Shown: positions 43,568-53,291, counted from the first letter of the stretch. The stretch: 64,000 nt of DNA from Hydrocarboniphaga daqingensis (GCF_900129825.1 NZ_FQWZ01000001.1:310001-374000); one strand, 5' to 3'. The notes: generated by a model not told the origin, from the sequence alone. Made by a program: numbers and translations.

Positions 43568-44629
43568 TCAACCGAACCGGGCGATCTCGGATGCGACGCT
43601 GCGCAAGCTGACGACGCGATCGACGGCGTCGAGCTTCACGGCTTCGCGCGGCATACCGTAGACGATGCAGCTGGCCTCGTCCTGCGCCAGCGTCGTGGCG
43701 CCGGCATCGCGCATCTCCTTCAGCCCATGCGCGCCGTCGTCGCCCATGCCGGTCATGATGATGCCCATTGCATTGCGGCCCGCCTGCTTGGCAACGCTGC
43801 GGAACAGCACGTCGACCGAAGGTCGATGCCGACTCACCAGCGGCCCGTCGACGACTTCGACGTAGTACTGCGCGCCGCTGCGACGGACCAGCAGATGCTG
43901 GCCACCCGGTGCAATTAGCGCGCGTCCCGGCATTACGCGATCACGGTTGACCGCCTCGCGAACTTCGATCTGGCACAAACCGTTCAAGCGCGCGGCAAAG
44001 CTCGCGGTGAACTTCTCCGGCATGTGCTGCACGACGACGATGCCGGGCGATGTACGCGGCAGCGCGGTCAGGACCTGCTCCAGTGCCTGCGTACCACCGG
44101 TCGACGTGCCGATCGCGACCAAACGCTCGGTGGTCTGCGTCAAGGCACCGGACGACGGCGGCGACAACACGGCATCGGCCGACAGCTTCGGCGCAACGGC
44201 GTGAGCAGGCGTGATGCGGCGCATCCGCGCGTGCGAGGCCGCCTTTACCGCTTGCACCAACTCCACGGCAGCGTCCTGCATCAAGAAGCGCCGTACGCCG
44301 ATGCCGGGCTTGCAGACGATCCCGATCGCGCCAGCTGCCAGCGCTTCGATCGTCGTCTCGGCACCTTTCTCGGTCAGCGACGAACAGATCACCACCGGCG
44401 TCGGCCGCTCGGCCATGATCTTGCGCAGGAACGTCAGCCCGTCCATCCGCGGCATTTCGATGTCGAGCACGATCACGTCGGGCCAGCGTTGCGCCATCTT
44501 GTCGAGCGCGAACAGCGGGTCCATCGCCGACCCGATCAGCTCGATGCCGGGGTCAGCCGTCAGCACCTCGGATACCACTTGCCGCACCACTGCCGAGTCA
44601 TCGATGACGAACACACCGATCTTGGCCAT
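43568..44629 (-). CDS. cheB: chemotaxis protein-glutamate methylesterase/glutaminase CheB (first copy)
   Basis: 353 residues from the ATG at 44629, with GGAG eight bases upstream. The receiver domain has Asp56 ([11 protein letters not shown]). The methylesterase domain has catalytic Ser176 in [10 protein letters not shown], His in [11 protein letters not shown] and Asp in [11 protein letters not shown]. It demethylates and deamidates receptors when phosphorylated by CheA. It stands alone at the edge of the chemotaxis island, divergent from the EAL gene, and has its own sigma-28-type promoter. It differs from the cheB next to cheD, so the two may serve different receptors. Confidence 0.93.
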   Translation of the reverse strand: MAKIGVFVIDDSAVVRQVVSEVLTADPGIELIGSAMDPLFALDKMAQRWPDVIVLDIEMPRMDGLTFLRKIMAERPTPVVICSSLTEKGAETTIEALAAGAIGIVCKPGIGVRRFLMQDAAVELVQAVKAASHARMRRITPAHAVAPKLSADAVLSPPSSGALTQTTERLVAIGTSTGGTQALEQVLTALPRTSPGIVVVQHMPEKFTASFAARLNGLCQIEVREAVNRDRVMPGRALIAPGGQHLLVRRSGAQYYVEVVDGPLVSRHRPSVDVLFRSVAKQAGRNAMGIIMTGMGDDGAHGLKEMRDAGATTLAQDEASCIVYGMPREAVKLDAVDRVVSLRSVASEIARFG

Positions 44630-44678
44630 GCTTGCTCCTCGCCGCATCCGGCACGTCGATGGCGCCGGGTATGTGATG

Positions 44679-44702
44679 ACCCGGCTCGTGCCGAGGCCGG
44701 GT
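44679..44702 (-). other. hairpin in the cheB leader
   Basis: ACCCGGC and GCCGGGT pair, with CTCG/CGAG extending the stem apart from one bulged base, about 50 bases before the cheB start. No T-tract follows; it could affect leader stability or attenuation. Confidence 0.4.
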
Positions 44703-44740
44703 GATGATCGAAGTTGCCCACGTCTGTGGCCCCCGCTTCG

Positions 44741-44767
44741 TTAACGGCGCCATGCCGGCAAAATTGA
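44741..44767 (-). promoter_or_regulatory. sigma-28 (FliA)-type promoter for cheB
   Basis: On the minus strand TCAATTTT at 44767-44760 and GCCGTTAA at 44748-44741 are separated so that 15 bases lie between TCAA and the -10, the FliA layout (TAAA-N15-GCCGATAA). The -10 matches 7 of 8 positions. The leader to the cheB ATG would be about 105 bases. Confidence 0.6.
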
Positions 44768-44842
44768 GCGCAGCGCCCGATCGGCCGATCACCCACAGCT
44801 CCAAGACCGCTCATTCCCCGACGCACGGCACCGCGCAAGCAC

Positions 44843-44869
44843 TACAGCTTTAATCACGCGGGCCGATAC
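44843..44869 (+). promoter_or_regulatory. sigma-28 (FliA)-type promoter for the GGDEF/EAL gene
   Basis: TACA at 44843-44846, a 15-base spacer, then GCCGATAC at 44862-44869 (7 of 8 to the FliA -10). It points at the leader peptide and the EAL gene. Confidence 0.6.
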
Positions 44870-44981
44870 GGCTTCAGAGGGTTGCAACGTCGGCGTTGGT
44901 CGATGCAGTGCGACCACGAACGCAGGACCGTCGCAGCTCACCCCATCTGCATCGGTTCCCCGATTCGCATCGAGGAGCGGG

Positions 44982-45032
44982 ATGATGATCAATCAACAGG
45001 ACAGCATGACGCTGCCTCGCGTGGCCCTGTGA
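44982..45032 (+). CDS. possible 16-aa leader peptide overlapping the EAL gene start
   Basis: GAGGAG at 44972-44977 precedes ATGATG (44982/44985), which opens a frame MMINQQDSMTLPRVAL ending at a TGA (45030-45032). That TGA overlaps the GTG at 45029 in the EAL frame (GTGA). The strong ribosome site therefore serves this short frame, and the EAL protein would be translated by coupling. A one-base error in the sequence, joining the two frames, is the alternative. Confidence 0.4.
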   Translation: MMINQQDSMTLPRVAL

Positions 45033-46315
45033 AGGGCTCCGGATACACCAAGCTGCTCGAGACACTCAATCGCTGGCAGCCGGATACGGCGGCTGCCTTG
45101 TTCTACGTCAATCTGTGTCATCTGCGGTCCGTCAACCGTCTTGCAACCCCGGCGGTTGCCGATCGGCTGGTTGCCGATGTCGGCAAGCGCCTGCAGAAGT
45201 GGGCCGGACCGGACGGCCTGTCGGCACGGCTATGGAGCGACGAGTTCATCGCCATCAAGACGATGGATCACGCACAGCAATCCGCGGACGAAGCCAAGAG
45301 TTTGCGCGATGCGCTGACCGAGCTTCGCTACACCGGCAGTCATGGCGCCAGCCAGCTCGCTGTCAGCATCGGCGTCGTGCCGTTGCGGATGCCGCTGGAT
45401 TGGCCCGCCACGCTGGGCCAGGCGGAAGAGGCCTGCGAAAACGCCAAGATGCGCGGCTTGAACCAGATCTCGTTCCACAGTTCGATGACGCGCGTATCCC
45501 GCCCCCACGGTGGGTCCGACGCCGTCACCGAGTTCCGTCGGTATCTCGACCATCATCAGTTGAGCTTGCAACCCCAACCGATCATGGACATTCGCGCCCG
45601 CGAACCCCGGATCGCCAAGGCCGAGTTCCTGCTGCGCATCGAGCGCGAGCCCGGCGTCTGGTCACCGCCACCGCCCGGCATGATCGAAGCGCTCGAGGTG
45701 CATGGCTTGTCGACCGAACTCGACAGCTTCTCGGCACAGCATCTGCTGGCCTGGATCGATGAACACCGCAGCCTGCTCGACCGCCTCGACGGCGTGTCGC
45801 TGAACCTCTCCGCACCGTCGTTCATCGATGGCCTTTTCATGGGCAAATTCTTCGATGAAGTCCGTCATGCCCGGCTTCCACGCAACAAGCTGTGCATCGA
45901 GATCACCGAAACCGCGGCGATCAAGCACCTGAACGTCGCGGCTGAAGTGATCCTCGACTTCAAGACGCTGGGCTGCCGCTTCAGCCTGGACGACTTCGGC
46001 TCCGGCCTGTGCTCGTTCGGCTATCTGCACTCGCTGCCGGTCGATGAGGTGAAGATCGACGGTACGTTCATCCGCGAGCTGGCGCACAGCTCGGTGTCGG
46101 AGAAGATCGTGCGCGCGATCTATCAGGTCGCACGCGCGACCGGCAAGACGACCGTCGCCGAATTCGTCGACGACCCGCGCAAGCTCGCCGTGCTGCAGGA
46201 GATTGGTTTCGACTACGCGCAGGGCTGGCTGTTCTATCCGAGCATCCCGTCGGAGCGCTTGATCGAGCTGGTGATGGTCGATCGTCGGGCCAGTCGCGCC
46301 ATGGTCGCCGACTAG
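45029..46315 (+). CDS. GGDEF (degenerate) - EAL domain cyclic-di-GMP phosphodiesterase
   Basis: 428 residues from the GTG at 45029; the frame is open to 44882, but the GGDEF-like domain begins at the GTG. The first domain (about 5-165) keeps the fold (LFYVNLCHL, AVSIGVVPLRMP) but its signature reads WSDEF, so it should not synthesise cyclic-di-GMP. The EAL domain (about 180-420) has EFLLR in place of EALLR, the Asn in LNLSAPSF, EITET, DDFGSG, VKIDG and QGWLF, so the catalytic acids appear intact. It would degrade cyclic-di-GMP and favour motility. A FliA-type promoter lies upstream. Confidence 0.85.
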   Translation: MKGSGYTKLLETLNRWQPDTAAALFYVNLCHLRSVNRLATPAVADRLVADVGKRLQKWAGPDGLSARLWSDEFIAIKTMDHAQQSADEAKSLRDALTELRYTGSHGASQLAVSIGVVPLRMPLDWPATLGQAEEACENAKMRGLNQISFHSSMTRVSRPHGGSDAVTEFRRYLDHHQLSLQPQPIMDIRAREPRIAKAEFLLRIEREPGVWSPPPPGMIEALEVHGLSTELDSFSAQHLLAWIDEHRSLLDRLDGVSLNLSAPSFIDGLFMGKFFDEVRHARLPRNKLCIEITETAAIKHLNVAAEVILDFKTLGCRFSLDDFGSGLCSFGYLHSLPVDEVKIDGTFIRELAHSSVSEKIVRAIYQVARATGKTTVAEFVDDPRKLAVLQEIGFDYAQGWLFYPSIPSERLIELVMVDRRASRAMVAD

Positions 46316-46494
46316 CGAAGCGCATCACGGTCGTCATCCGGGCCCGCATCGTCGCGGCCCGACTCTGGTACGGATCCAGAGCGTCACCGGCGGCCCGTGG
46401 CCGTCAGCAGGCTGTTCCCGATACCAAAATGGCGGGCTCTTCCGACGAACGCAGCATCGATGCCACGTTGTCGAAGAACCCGCCGTCGCACCGC

Positions 46495-46513
46495 GATGCC
46501 GAACTACGGCATC
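46495..46513 (-). terminator. hairpin downstream of the PAS-PAS receptor gene
   Basis: GATGCCG and CGGCATC form a perfect 7-bp stem with a 5-base loop, 16 bases beyond the receptor stop. A second small stem, CTCTGG/CCAGAG, lies at 46363-46381 nearer to the EAL gene. Neither has a T-tract; the 214-base convergent gap holds nothing else I can name. Confidence 0.35.
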
Positions 46514-46529
46514 TGTGTGATCTCGCCGT

Positions 46530-48530
46530 TCAGAACTCCGTCCACTGGTCTTCGCTGCCACTGGCTCCGCCGGCCGACGCAGCGGCAGACGACCCACCAC
46601 CCGCGCTACGCCGTGCCGGGCGGTTCGCAACGCTGCCACCGTTGGACGTCGAAGCCGAGCCCGCGCCCCTGGCCGTACGAGTGACCAGTTTGGTAACGGC
46701 CGCACGCGGTGAAGACGGGGAGCGTGCGCCCGTGACGGGGCGCGCTGCGACCACGGCCACTGGTGCAGCCGTGCTTGCAGCCGGACCGGCGGCACTGACG
46801 ACGAAATGCGATACCGAGCCATTCAATCCAACGGTCTGCTCTTCGAGCGAGCGCGCTGCGGAGGATGCTTCCTCGACCAACGCCGCATTCTGCTGCGTCA
46901 CCTCGTCGAGTTGCGTGACGGCGCGATTGACCTGCTCGATACCCTGGCTCTGTTCCTGAGACGCTGCCGCGATCTCGGCCATGATGTCGGTGACCCGCTT
47001 AACGCTGATCACGATCTCGTCCATCGTGGTACCCGCCTGCTCGACAAGTCGCGAACCGGCGCCGACTTTCTCGACCGAGTCACCGATCAGCGTCTTGATC
47101 TCACGCGCGGCACCGGCACTACGCTGTGCGAGGCTGCGAACCTCCGATGCGACGACCGCGAAACCGCGGCCCTGCTCGCCGGCACGCGCCGCCTCAACGG
47201 CTGCATTCAAGGCCAGAATATTGGTCTGGAAGGCAATGCTGTCGATCACCGTGATGATATCGACGATCTTGCGAGACGACTCGTTGATCTCGGCCATCGT
47301 CTTGACCACATCACCAACGACCGTACCCCCACGTCGCGCCACGTCGACGGTACCCAGCACCAGTTGATTGGCTTGCTTGGCGTTGTCGGCATTCTGCTTG
47401 ACGGTCGAGGTCAGCTCTTCCATCGACGATGCGGTCTCTTCAAGCGAGGCGGCGGTCTGCTCGGTGCGTGTGGACAGATCCAGATTGCCGGCTGCAATCT
47501 CGGTCGCGGCCAGGCTGATCGCCTGGGTCGACTGTTTAATCTGCCCGACGACGCTGGCCATGTTGTCGATCAGTTGATTGACGCCGGCGCAGAGCTCGGC
47601 AACGGCCCCGGTCTTCCCTTCCATCGGAATCTGAACCGTCAAGTCGCCACTGCAGGCGCTATCGACGACGGTCTGTGTCTGCTCCACTGCTTCCGACAGC
47701 AGACGCGCCTGCATGACCTGTTCCGTCACGTCGGTGGCGTACTTGACGACTTTGAACGGCCGGCCAGACCGATCGAAGATCGGGTTGTAGCTGGCCTGAA
47801 TCCAGACCGAGCGACCGTTCTTGCCGAAGCGTTGGTAGCGGCCGGTGTCATGCTCGCCTCGCGCCAACTTGTCCCAGAACGCGCGGTAGCCGGGTGATTG
47901 ACGCTCGTCGCGATCGACGAACATCGAGTGGTGCCGACCGATGATTTCATCGGCGGTATAGCCCATCACATCGAGAAACAATCCATTGGCCTTCTGGATG
48001 CGGCCGTCCAGACTGAATTCGATGACGGCTTGCGACTTTCCGATCGCATCGAGCTGTCCTTCGAAATCGGCGTTACGCAAGGTTTGCTCGGTGATCTCGG
48101 TCGCATACTTGATGACCTTGGTCGGACGATGGCCACCGTCGAACACCGGGTTGTAGCTGGCTTGCAGCCAAATTTCCCGCCCGCCCTTGGCAAGGCGCTT
48201 GTAGGAAGCCGCATCGTATTCACCGCGCGCGAGCTTTTCCCAGAACAATCGGTACGCATCCGAGGCCCGATAGGCCGGCTCGACGAACATCGAGTGATGC
48301 TGGCCGATGACCTCAGCCCGCGTATAGCCCATCGTGTCCAGGAAGTTCTGGTTGCACGACAGGATCTTTCCGTCGACCGAGAACTGAACGACGGCCTGCG
48401 AGCGGTCGATGGCTGCGGCCTGAGCACGCAGGTCGCGGATCTGCGATGAGCTGATCAGCCGCGACCACCAACTCCGCCATGAACGACCTGTGCTCAGCTG
48501 ATGGATGTTCTGGTTCGAGCTGCCCGTCAT
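46530..48530 (-). CDS. cytosolic PAS-PAS methyl-accepting chemotaxis protein
   Basis: 666 residues with no transmembrane segment, so it should signal from the cytosol. Two near-identical PAS domains follow each other (about 40-155 and 160-275), each with the stretch HHSMFV and an IQASYNP/LQASYNP core. The signalling domain has the hairpin tip [42 protein letters not shown]. An Ala/Ser/Gly-rich linker leads to the tail DQWTEF, a W-x-x-F docking pentapeptide of the type CheR and CheB use. Its gene follows cheW in the cheY-A-W cluster. The PAS ligand cannot be read; oxygen, redox or small molecules are usual. Confidence 0.92.
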   Translation of the reverse strand: MTGSSNQNIHQLSTGRSWRSWWSRLISSSQIRDLRAQAAAIDRSQAVVQFSVDGKILSCNQNFLDTMGYTRAEVIGQHHSMFVEPAYRASDAYRLFWEKLARGEYDAASYKRLAKGGREIWLQASYNPVFDGGHRPTKVIKYATEITEQTLRNADFEGQLDAIGKSQAVIEFSLDGRIQKANGLFLDVMGYTADEIIGRHHSMFVDRDERQSPGYRAFWDKLARGEHDTGRYQRFGKNGRSVWIQASYNPIFDRSGRPFKVVKYATDVTEQVMQARLLSEAVEQTQTVVDSACSGDLTVQIPMEGKTGAVAELCAGVNQLIDNMASVVGQIKQSTQAISLAATEIAAGNLDLSTRTEQTAASLEETASSMEELTSTVKQNADNAKQANQLVLGTVDVARRGGTVVGDVVKTMAEINESSRKIVDIITVIDSIAFQTNILALNAAVEAARAGEQGRGFAVVASEVRSLAQRSAGAAREIKTLIGDSVEKVGAGSRLVEQAGTTMDEIVISVKRVTDIMAEIAAASQEQSQGIEQVNRAVTQLDEVTQQNAALVEEASSAARSLEEQTVGLNGSVSHFVVSAAGPAASTAAPVAVVAARPVTGARSPSSPRAAVTKLVTRTARGAGSASTSNGGSVANRPARRSAGGGSSAAASAGGASGSEDQWTEF

Positions 48531-48644
48531 CGGAAATCCTTTGGACCTGAAGTCCGTTTTTCTATCAATAAAACGCCGACCGAGCCCATGATTCGGTGTC
48601 GAGCGCTACCGCCGTCGCGGCGGCCGGTCGCGACGGGCGCTGCC

Positions 48645-49151
48645 TCACGCGGCCGCCATCATTTGAGGGAGATCCTGGCTTTCAGCCGGTGCGTACAGCG
48701 CGAGTTCGGCGCTGTGCAACAGCTTGTCGATGTCCATCAGGATCAGCATCCGGTCGTTGACGTTGGCCAGCCCTTGCAAGTAACTGGAATCGAACGAAGC
48801 ACCGAACTCCGGCGCCGGCGCAATCTGCTCGGGCAGCAGCGGCACCACATCGCAGACGCTATCAACGACGATGCCGACGATGCGACCGCCGATATTGAGC
48901 ACGATCATCACCGTCAGGTGATCGTATTCAGCGTTGCCCAGCTTGAAGCGGATGCGAAGATCGACCACCGGCGCAATCGTGCCGCGTAGATTGACCAAGC
49001 CCTTGATGTACTCCGGCGCATCCGGAACCCGGGTCACCGCGTCGTAGCCTCGGATCTCCTGCACGGCCAGGATGTCGATGCCGTACTCCTCGTCACCGAG
49101 CGTGAAGCTCAGGTACTCGCGTGGATTCTGTTTGATTTCTTGCGGTTTCAT
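48645..49151 (-). CDS. cheW: chemotaxis coupling protein CheW
   Basis: 168 residues. It matches CheW throughout: REYLSFTLGDEEYGIDILAVQEIRGYDAVTRVPDAPEYIKGLVNLRGTIAPVVDLR at the start and the conserved VVDSVCDVVPL and DRMLILMDIDKLL. It bridges receptors to CheA. It lies 15 bases after cheA, clearly co-transcribed. Confidence 0.96.
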   Translation of the reverse strand: MKPQEIKQNPREYLSFTLGDEEYGIDILAVQEIRGYDAVTRVPDAPEYIKGLVNLRGTIAPVVDLRIRFKLGNAEYDHLTVMIVLNIGGRIVGIVVDSVCDVVPLLPEQIAPAPEFGASFDSSYLQGLANVNDRMLILMDIDKLLHSAELALYAPAESQDLPQMMAAA

Positions 49152-49166
49152 GTTGGCTTCCCCAAA

Positions 49167-51206
49167 TCAGGCCGCGAGCGCGCGGCCGCAGTTGCGAACC
49201 ACTTCGGTGACATCGACGATCAATGCAACGCGGCCATCACCCAAAATCGTGGCGCCGGCGACACCGAATACGCGCCGGTAATGCGCCTCCAGGCTCTTGA
49301 TCACCGCCTGCTGCTGGCCGATCAGTTCATCCACCAGCAGCGCGAGCTTGCAGCCCTCGGCTTCGAGCACGACGGCAATCGCCTGGTGCGGCGGCTTAGC
49401 GGCACCGGGGACGCGGTACAGATCGTGTGCCGAGATCATCGGCATGTATTCATCGCGGACCTTCAGCACCATGCCTTGGCCGGCGACACGCTTGATCTGC
49501 TCGGGCAGAGGCTGCAAAGACTCGATGACCCCGTTCAGCGGCACGACGAAGGTCTCGCCACCAACGTCGATGAACATGCCGTCGATGATGGCCAGCGTGA
49601 GCGGCAGGCGAATGCGTACCGTGGTACCGCTGCCTTCGACGGACTTGAGCTCGACTTCGCCGCCAAGCTGTTCAATGTTGCGTCGCACCACATCCATGCC
49701 GACGCCACGACCCGATACGTCGGTAACTTCGCTGGCCGTCGAAAAGCCCGGCGCGAAGATCAGATTGAAGACTTCGGCATCGCTCGCGTTGTCCGATATC
49801 GCCAGTCCGTTCGAACGTGCCTTGGCGATGATGCGGCTGCGCGATAGCCCACGTCCGTCGTCGATGACCTCGATGACGATCTGTCCGCCTTGATGCGCCG
49901 CCGTCAGCGTCAGCGTGCCATGGGCGGGCTTGCCGGCAGCGGATCGGTCCTGAGGCGATTCAATGCCGTGATCGATGCAGTTGCGAACCAGGTGGGTCAG
50001 CGGATCGCCGATGCGTTCGATGACACTCTTGTCCAGCTCGGTGCCTTCGCCGATCGTCTGCAGCTTGACCTGCTTGTCGAGGCGCGCGGCCAAGTCGTGG
50101 ACCATGCGCGGGAATCGACTGAAGACCGAGTCGATCGGCAGCATCCGGGTCGACATGACCGATTCCTGCAGTAGCCGCGCCGTGTGTTCCAGCTGCTGCA
50201 CCGCCGCCAACAGACGTTCATGGACCAGTGGGTCGAGGCCCTGGGTGTACTGCGTCAAGCTCGCCTGGGTGATGACCAGTTCGCCGACCAGATTGATCAA
50301 GCCGTCGATCTTGTCGGTTGAAACCCGGATCGAGCTATCGGCGTGGGCGCGCGACTTGGCCGCGTTAGCCGGGGCGGTCGCCGCGCTGGCTGGCGCGGCG
50401 CTGGCGGCGGCGGCTGGCGCGTGAATGGGCACGACTTTGGCGCTGGGCTCGGCGACCGTAGCAGCGCGCAGCGGCTCGATCTGCAGATCGCACTCGTCCT
50501 CGACCCAGGCAAACATCTCGCGGACGGAATCCAGGCTGCTCGAACCATGCAGAACCAGGTCCCAGGCGGTGAGGCACTGAACCGGGTCCAATGATGAGAA
50601 CCCAGGCAGATCGCCCGGATGACGCGCGACGACGTCAAGACGTCCCAACTCGGCCAAGGCGCCGAAGATGCGCAAAGGATCATTGCCGCTGGCGAATAGA
50701 TCGGCATGCGGTGCGAACCTGATCCGCCAGCCCGCTTCGCCGGGTGCGGCCTGGCTTCCGGCGACCGCGTGACTGACCTCATCTGGTACGGGTATCGCCG
50801 AATCGGCGTCGCTTGAATCCGGATGCAATGCCTGTTGCAGCTCGTGCTGCAGACGTGCGCTGAGCTCGGCGTCGGCCTGGCCGCCATCGCGGGCGGCGGT
50901 CAGCAGCGCGCGCACCTGGTCTGACGACCGCAGCAGCAGCGAAACCAGAGCATCGTCGACGCCGCGGCTGCCGTTGCGAATGCTGTCGAGCAGGGTTTCG
51001 ACGTGGTGGGTGAACTCCGCAACGGCGGTGAATCCGAACGTTGCAGCGCCCCCCTTGATCGAGTGCGCCGCACGAAAGATATCGTTGACGGTTTCGGCGT
51101 TGTTAGCGCCACCTTCGAGCTGGAGCAGGCCCTGCTCCATCGCGTCGACTCGTTCAAAGCCTTCCTCGAAGAAGGCCTGGTGGAATCGGGCCAGATCGAT
51201 CGCCAT
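49167..51206 (-). CDS. cheA: chemotaxis histidine kinase CheA
   Basis: 679 residues. The Hpt domain carries phospho-accepting His48 (IFRAAHSIKGGAATFGF). A middle domain (about 150-250, VEDECDLQIEP end) stands where the CheY/CheB-binding P2 is found, then an Ala-rich linker. The dimerisation helices (IRVSTDKIDGLINLVGELVI), ATPase (LVRNCIDHGIE, DDGRGL, GRGVGMDVV, SGTTVRIRLPLTLAI) and CheW-like regulatory domain follow in order. It phosphorylates CheY and CheB. Seven bases separate it from cheY. Confidence 0.96.
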   Translation of the reverse strand: MAIDLARFHQAFFEEGFERVDAMEQGLLQLEGGANNAETVNDIFRAAHSIKGGAATFGFTAVAEFTHHVETLLDSIRNGSRGVDDALVSLLLRSSDQVRALLTAARDGGQADAELSARLQHELQQALHPDSSDADSAIPVPDEVSHAVAGSQAAPGEAGWRIRFAPHADLFASGNDPLRIFGALAELGRLDVVARHPGDLPGFSSLDPVQCLTAWDLVLHGSSSLDSVREMFAWVEDECDLQIEPLRAATVAEPSAKVVPIHAPAAAASAAPASAATAPANAAKSRAHADSSIRVSTDKIDGLINLVGELVITQASLTQYTQGLDPLVHERLLAAVQQLEHTARLLQESVMSTRMLPIDSVFSRFPRMVHDLAARLDKQVKLQTIGEGTELDKSVIERIGDPLTHLVRNCIDHGIESPQDRSAAGKPAHGTLTLTAAHQGGQIVIEVIDDGRGLSRSRIIAKARSNGLAISDNASDAEVFNLIFAPGFSTASEVTDVSGRGVGMDVVRRNIEQLGGEVELKSVEGSGTTVRIRLPLTLAIIDGMFIDVGGETFVVPLNGVIESLQPLPEQIKRVAGQGMVLKVRDEYMPMISAHDLYRVPGAAKPPHQAIAVVLEAEGCKLALLVDELIGQQQAVIKSLEAHYRRVFGVAGATILGDGRVALIVDVTEVVRNCGRALAA

Positions 51207-51213
51207 GGTCGTA

Positions 51214-51579
51214 TCAGCCGATGACGCGCTTGATCGTCGAAATCAGCTGCTCCGGCACAAACGGCTTGACCATCCAGCCGGTCGCACCTGCCGCCTTGCC
51301 CTCCAGCTTCTTCTCCGGCGTGGACTCGGTGGTCAGCATCAGCAGCGGTGTGAACTTGTATTCGCTGAGGCCGCGCAGTTCGCGCACCAGCGTCAGTCCG
51401 TCCATGTTGGGCATGTTGACGTCGGCAAGCACCAGATCGAACTTCTGCTTGCGCGCCAGGCTCAGTGCGACCACGCCATCTTCGGCCTCGGTCACATCGA
51501 ATCCGGCGGAGCTGAGCGTGAATGTCACCATCTGGCGCATCGAAGTCGAATCGTCAACGGCGAGAATTCGGTTGGACAT
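51214..51579 (-). CDS. cheY: chemotaxis response regulator CheY
   Basis: 121 residues from the ATG at 51579; a longer frame starts inside the STAS gene. It is a single receiver domain with DD pair at 9-10, phospho-acceptor Asp53 (LADVNMPNMDG), the conserved Thr in LTTES and Lys in VKPFVPEQL. Phospho-CheY binds the flagellar switch. It lies between the STAS gene and cheA. Confidence 0.95.
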   Translation of the reverse strand: MSNRILAVDDSTSMRQMVTFTLSSAGFDVTEAEDGVVALSLARKQKFDLVLADVNMPNMDGLTLVRELRGLSEYKFTPLLMLTTESTPEKKLEGKAAGATGWMVKPFVPEQLISTIKRVIG

Positions 51580-51586
51580 GGTCTTG

Positions 51587-51937
51587 TTACTCGATGGAAG
51601 GCAGTGAAGACGGCGCGGCCTGCAACAGTGCAGTAGCGCCAAACAGAGCCGCCGCCTGCTGCAGCGACTCGGAAGGATTCAGGATTTCGACCGCTTGGTG
51701 CTGGCGCTTGCGCGCCTGCGCGAACAGCCAGAGCACTTGCATCGCTGCCGTGTGCACGCGTTCAACCGCCGACCCGTCGATCCGTACCGGCTCGATGTGG
51801 TCGACGACATCGGCGAGCCGAGCGTGCAGTTCGCCGACATGATCGATGCCGAGCTGAGCCGGCAGCGTCAGCGGCATTGCAGCCTGCGCTGCATTGAGCG
51901 ACGTTGCGACGGCGCTGGTGTCGATGTCGAGGCTCAT
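51587..51937 (-). CDS. STAS-domain protein of the chemotaxis operon
   Basis: 116 residues. The STAS fold is suggested by LPAQLGIDHVGELHARLADVV, PVRIDGSAVERVHTAAMQVLWLFAQ (a D-x-S segment, with S as possible phosphosite) and a C-terminal helix. It is the first gene of the STAS-cheY-cheA-cheW unit. STAS proteins in chemotaxis operons are often present but poorly understood; a scaffold or anti-anti-sigma-like role is possible. Confidence 0.82.
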   Translation of the reverse strand: MSLDIDTSAVATSLNAAQAAMPLTLPAQLGIDHVGELHARLADVVDHIEPVRIDGSAVERVHTAAMQVLWLFAQARKRQHQAVEILNPSESLQQAAALFGATALLQAAPSSLPSIE

Positions 51938-51960
51938 CTGAACTCCTGATTACGATCGGG

Positions 51961-51987
51961 AAAACGGCTCGGTGCTGCGAAACTTGA
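51961..51987 (-). promoter_or_regulatory. sigma-28 (FliA)-type promoter for STAS-cheY-cheA-cheW
   Basis: On the minus strand TCAAGTTT (7 of 8 to TAAAGTTT) is followed, after 11 bases, by GCCGTTTT (5 of 8 to GCCGATAA). The start site would lie some 15 to 20 bases before the STAS ATG at 51937. Confidence 0.5.
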
Positions 51988-52036
51988 GGGGCTCAGGTCG
52001 CCCGCTTACCGACGGCGCGGCAGGCTCGACCAGCGG

Positions 52037-53245
52037 TCAGAACAGCTCGACGGCGCCGGAATCCATGCTGACTTGGGCCACCGGCTTGTGCTGGGGCTGA
52101 CGCCAGTCGCTCACCGTCAGGGCTTGATTGATCGCCCCGTTGGCCGGCGCCGGCACACGCAGCGCGGCGCTGCTACCGGCCGGGGCATGTACCTGGTCAC
52201 TACCTTTGACCAGTGCCAGAGACCCAACTTCGGTGTTGATCGAAACAAGACGCGTGACATGGGCATCGGCCGCTGCCAGTGCCTGCGTTGCGATGTCTTC
52301 GAATTGCAGGCTGCGCACGGCTTCGGACACGGCGACGCCGATACGCTCGCCGCTGGCCGATACTTCCTTCATGCCCTCGCCCAGCGAGCGGTTGACGTCC
52401 TTGATCCGCTCCAGCATCAAGTCGACTTCGGTTCGCGCACTTTGGCTGCGCTGCTGATGGCGCTGCGCCATGCCGCCGACCGTTTCACGGACCTTGGCGA
52501 TGGCATCCTTGGAACTGGCGACGCGCTTGCGGATCAGCTCGTTGAAATTGTTGGAACGCTCCGACAGATTTCGCACCTCTTCGGCCACGACTGCGAAGCC
52601 TCGTCCCGCCTCGCCGGCACGCGCCGCCTCAATGGCGGCATTGAGTGCCAACAGGTTGGTCTGGTCGGCAATCGAGCGCACATCGCCGAGCAACTCGAAG
52701 ATCGCGTCGAGATGCGACACCATCGCATCGATCTGCTGGATGCTGGCCAGACTCTGGGTACCGACCTCCGACAAGGTATCCACCAGGTCACCGGTGATCT
52801 TGCCGGCCATCTCGGCGAACTGACGGACGCTGGCACGGCGGCTGTCTTCGCCATCGGTCTGGTCGAGAATCCGGCTGACCACGGCGTCCTGCTGCCGGGC
52901 GTGCTTGTTCATCGCATCGAAGCTGACCGTCAATTGACGGATCGCGCCTTGAACCAAGCTGCGGACTCGGGAGATCTCGTGGCGCAGACCTTCGACTTCA
53001 CCTGCCAGCCCGTCGCGCAACTCGCTCAGACTGCGCTCCTGCCCGTGGCGCTCGGCGTCTAGAGCCGCGTCATGCAGCGCGCGTTCGCGCTCGGCAGCTC
53101 GCTGCCTGATGTAGAACCATGCCCAGGACGCTGCCGTCACCACGGCCAGCAACAGCCCAAGTCCACGCGGTACCTGTACCAAGGCCGCCAGGGCCGTCAG
53201 TGCCGATACTGCCGTCGCTACGCCTTCAGGTCTGATTTTGATCAT
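52037..53245 (-). CDS. short methyl-accepting chemotaxis-type protein
   Basis: 402 residues. Two hydrophobic stretches near the N-terminus (about 9-24 and 28-45) could anchor it in the membrane, with no sensor domain. The signalling region (about 130-320) carries [42 protein letters not shown], the receptor hairpin tip. It ends in GAVELF rather than the W-x-x-F docking tail of the other receptors. It stands between cheB and the STAS gene with its own FliA-type promoter. It may be a signalling adaptor rather than a true receptor. Confidence 0.88.
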   Translation of the reverse strand: MIKIRPEGVATAVSALTALAALVQVPRGLGLLLAVVTAASWAWFYIRQRAAERERALHDAALDAERHGQERSLSELRDGLAGEVEGLRHEISRVRSLVQGAIRQLTVSFDAMNKHARQQDAVVSRILDQTDGEDSRRASVRQFAEMAGKITGDLVDTLSEVGTQSLASIQQIDAMVSHLDAIFELLGDVRSIADQTNLLALNAAIEAARAGEAGRGFAVVAEEVRNLSERSNNFNELIRKRVASSKDAIAKVRETVGGMAQRHQQRSQSARTEVDLMLERIKDVNRSLGEGMKEVSASGERIGVAVSEAVRSLQFEDIATQALAAADAHVTRLVSINTEVGSLALVKGSDQVHAPAGSSAALRVPAPANGAINQALTVSDWRQPQHKPVAQVSMDSGAVELF

Positions 53246-53291
53246 TTGCCCGTCATCCGCGTCGGCCCGGAAGCGGGCCGTCCCTCTAGGT

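Larger units (their letters stand above)
44630..44981. other. 352-base divergent control region (cheB / EAL gene)
   Basis: No gene seen. It holds two oppositely directed sigma-28-type promoters and a hairpin in the cheB leader, which are listed separately. The short frames crossing it have mixed third-position composition unlike the neighbouring genes. Confidence 0.6.

Noticed and set aside
48531-48644. Seventh FliA-type promoter before the PAS-PAS receptor
   Set aside because: The best site found has a poor -35 and -10; the gene is probably transcribed from the STAS-cheY-cheA-cheW unit.
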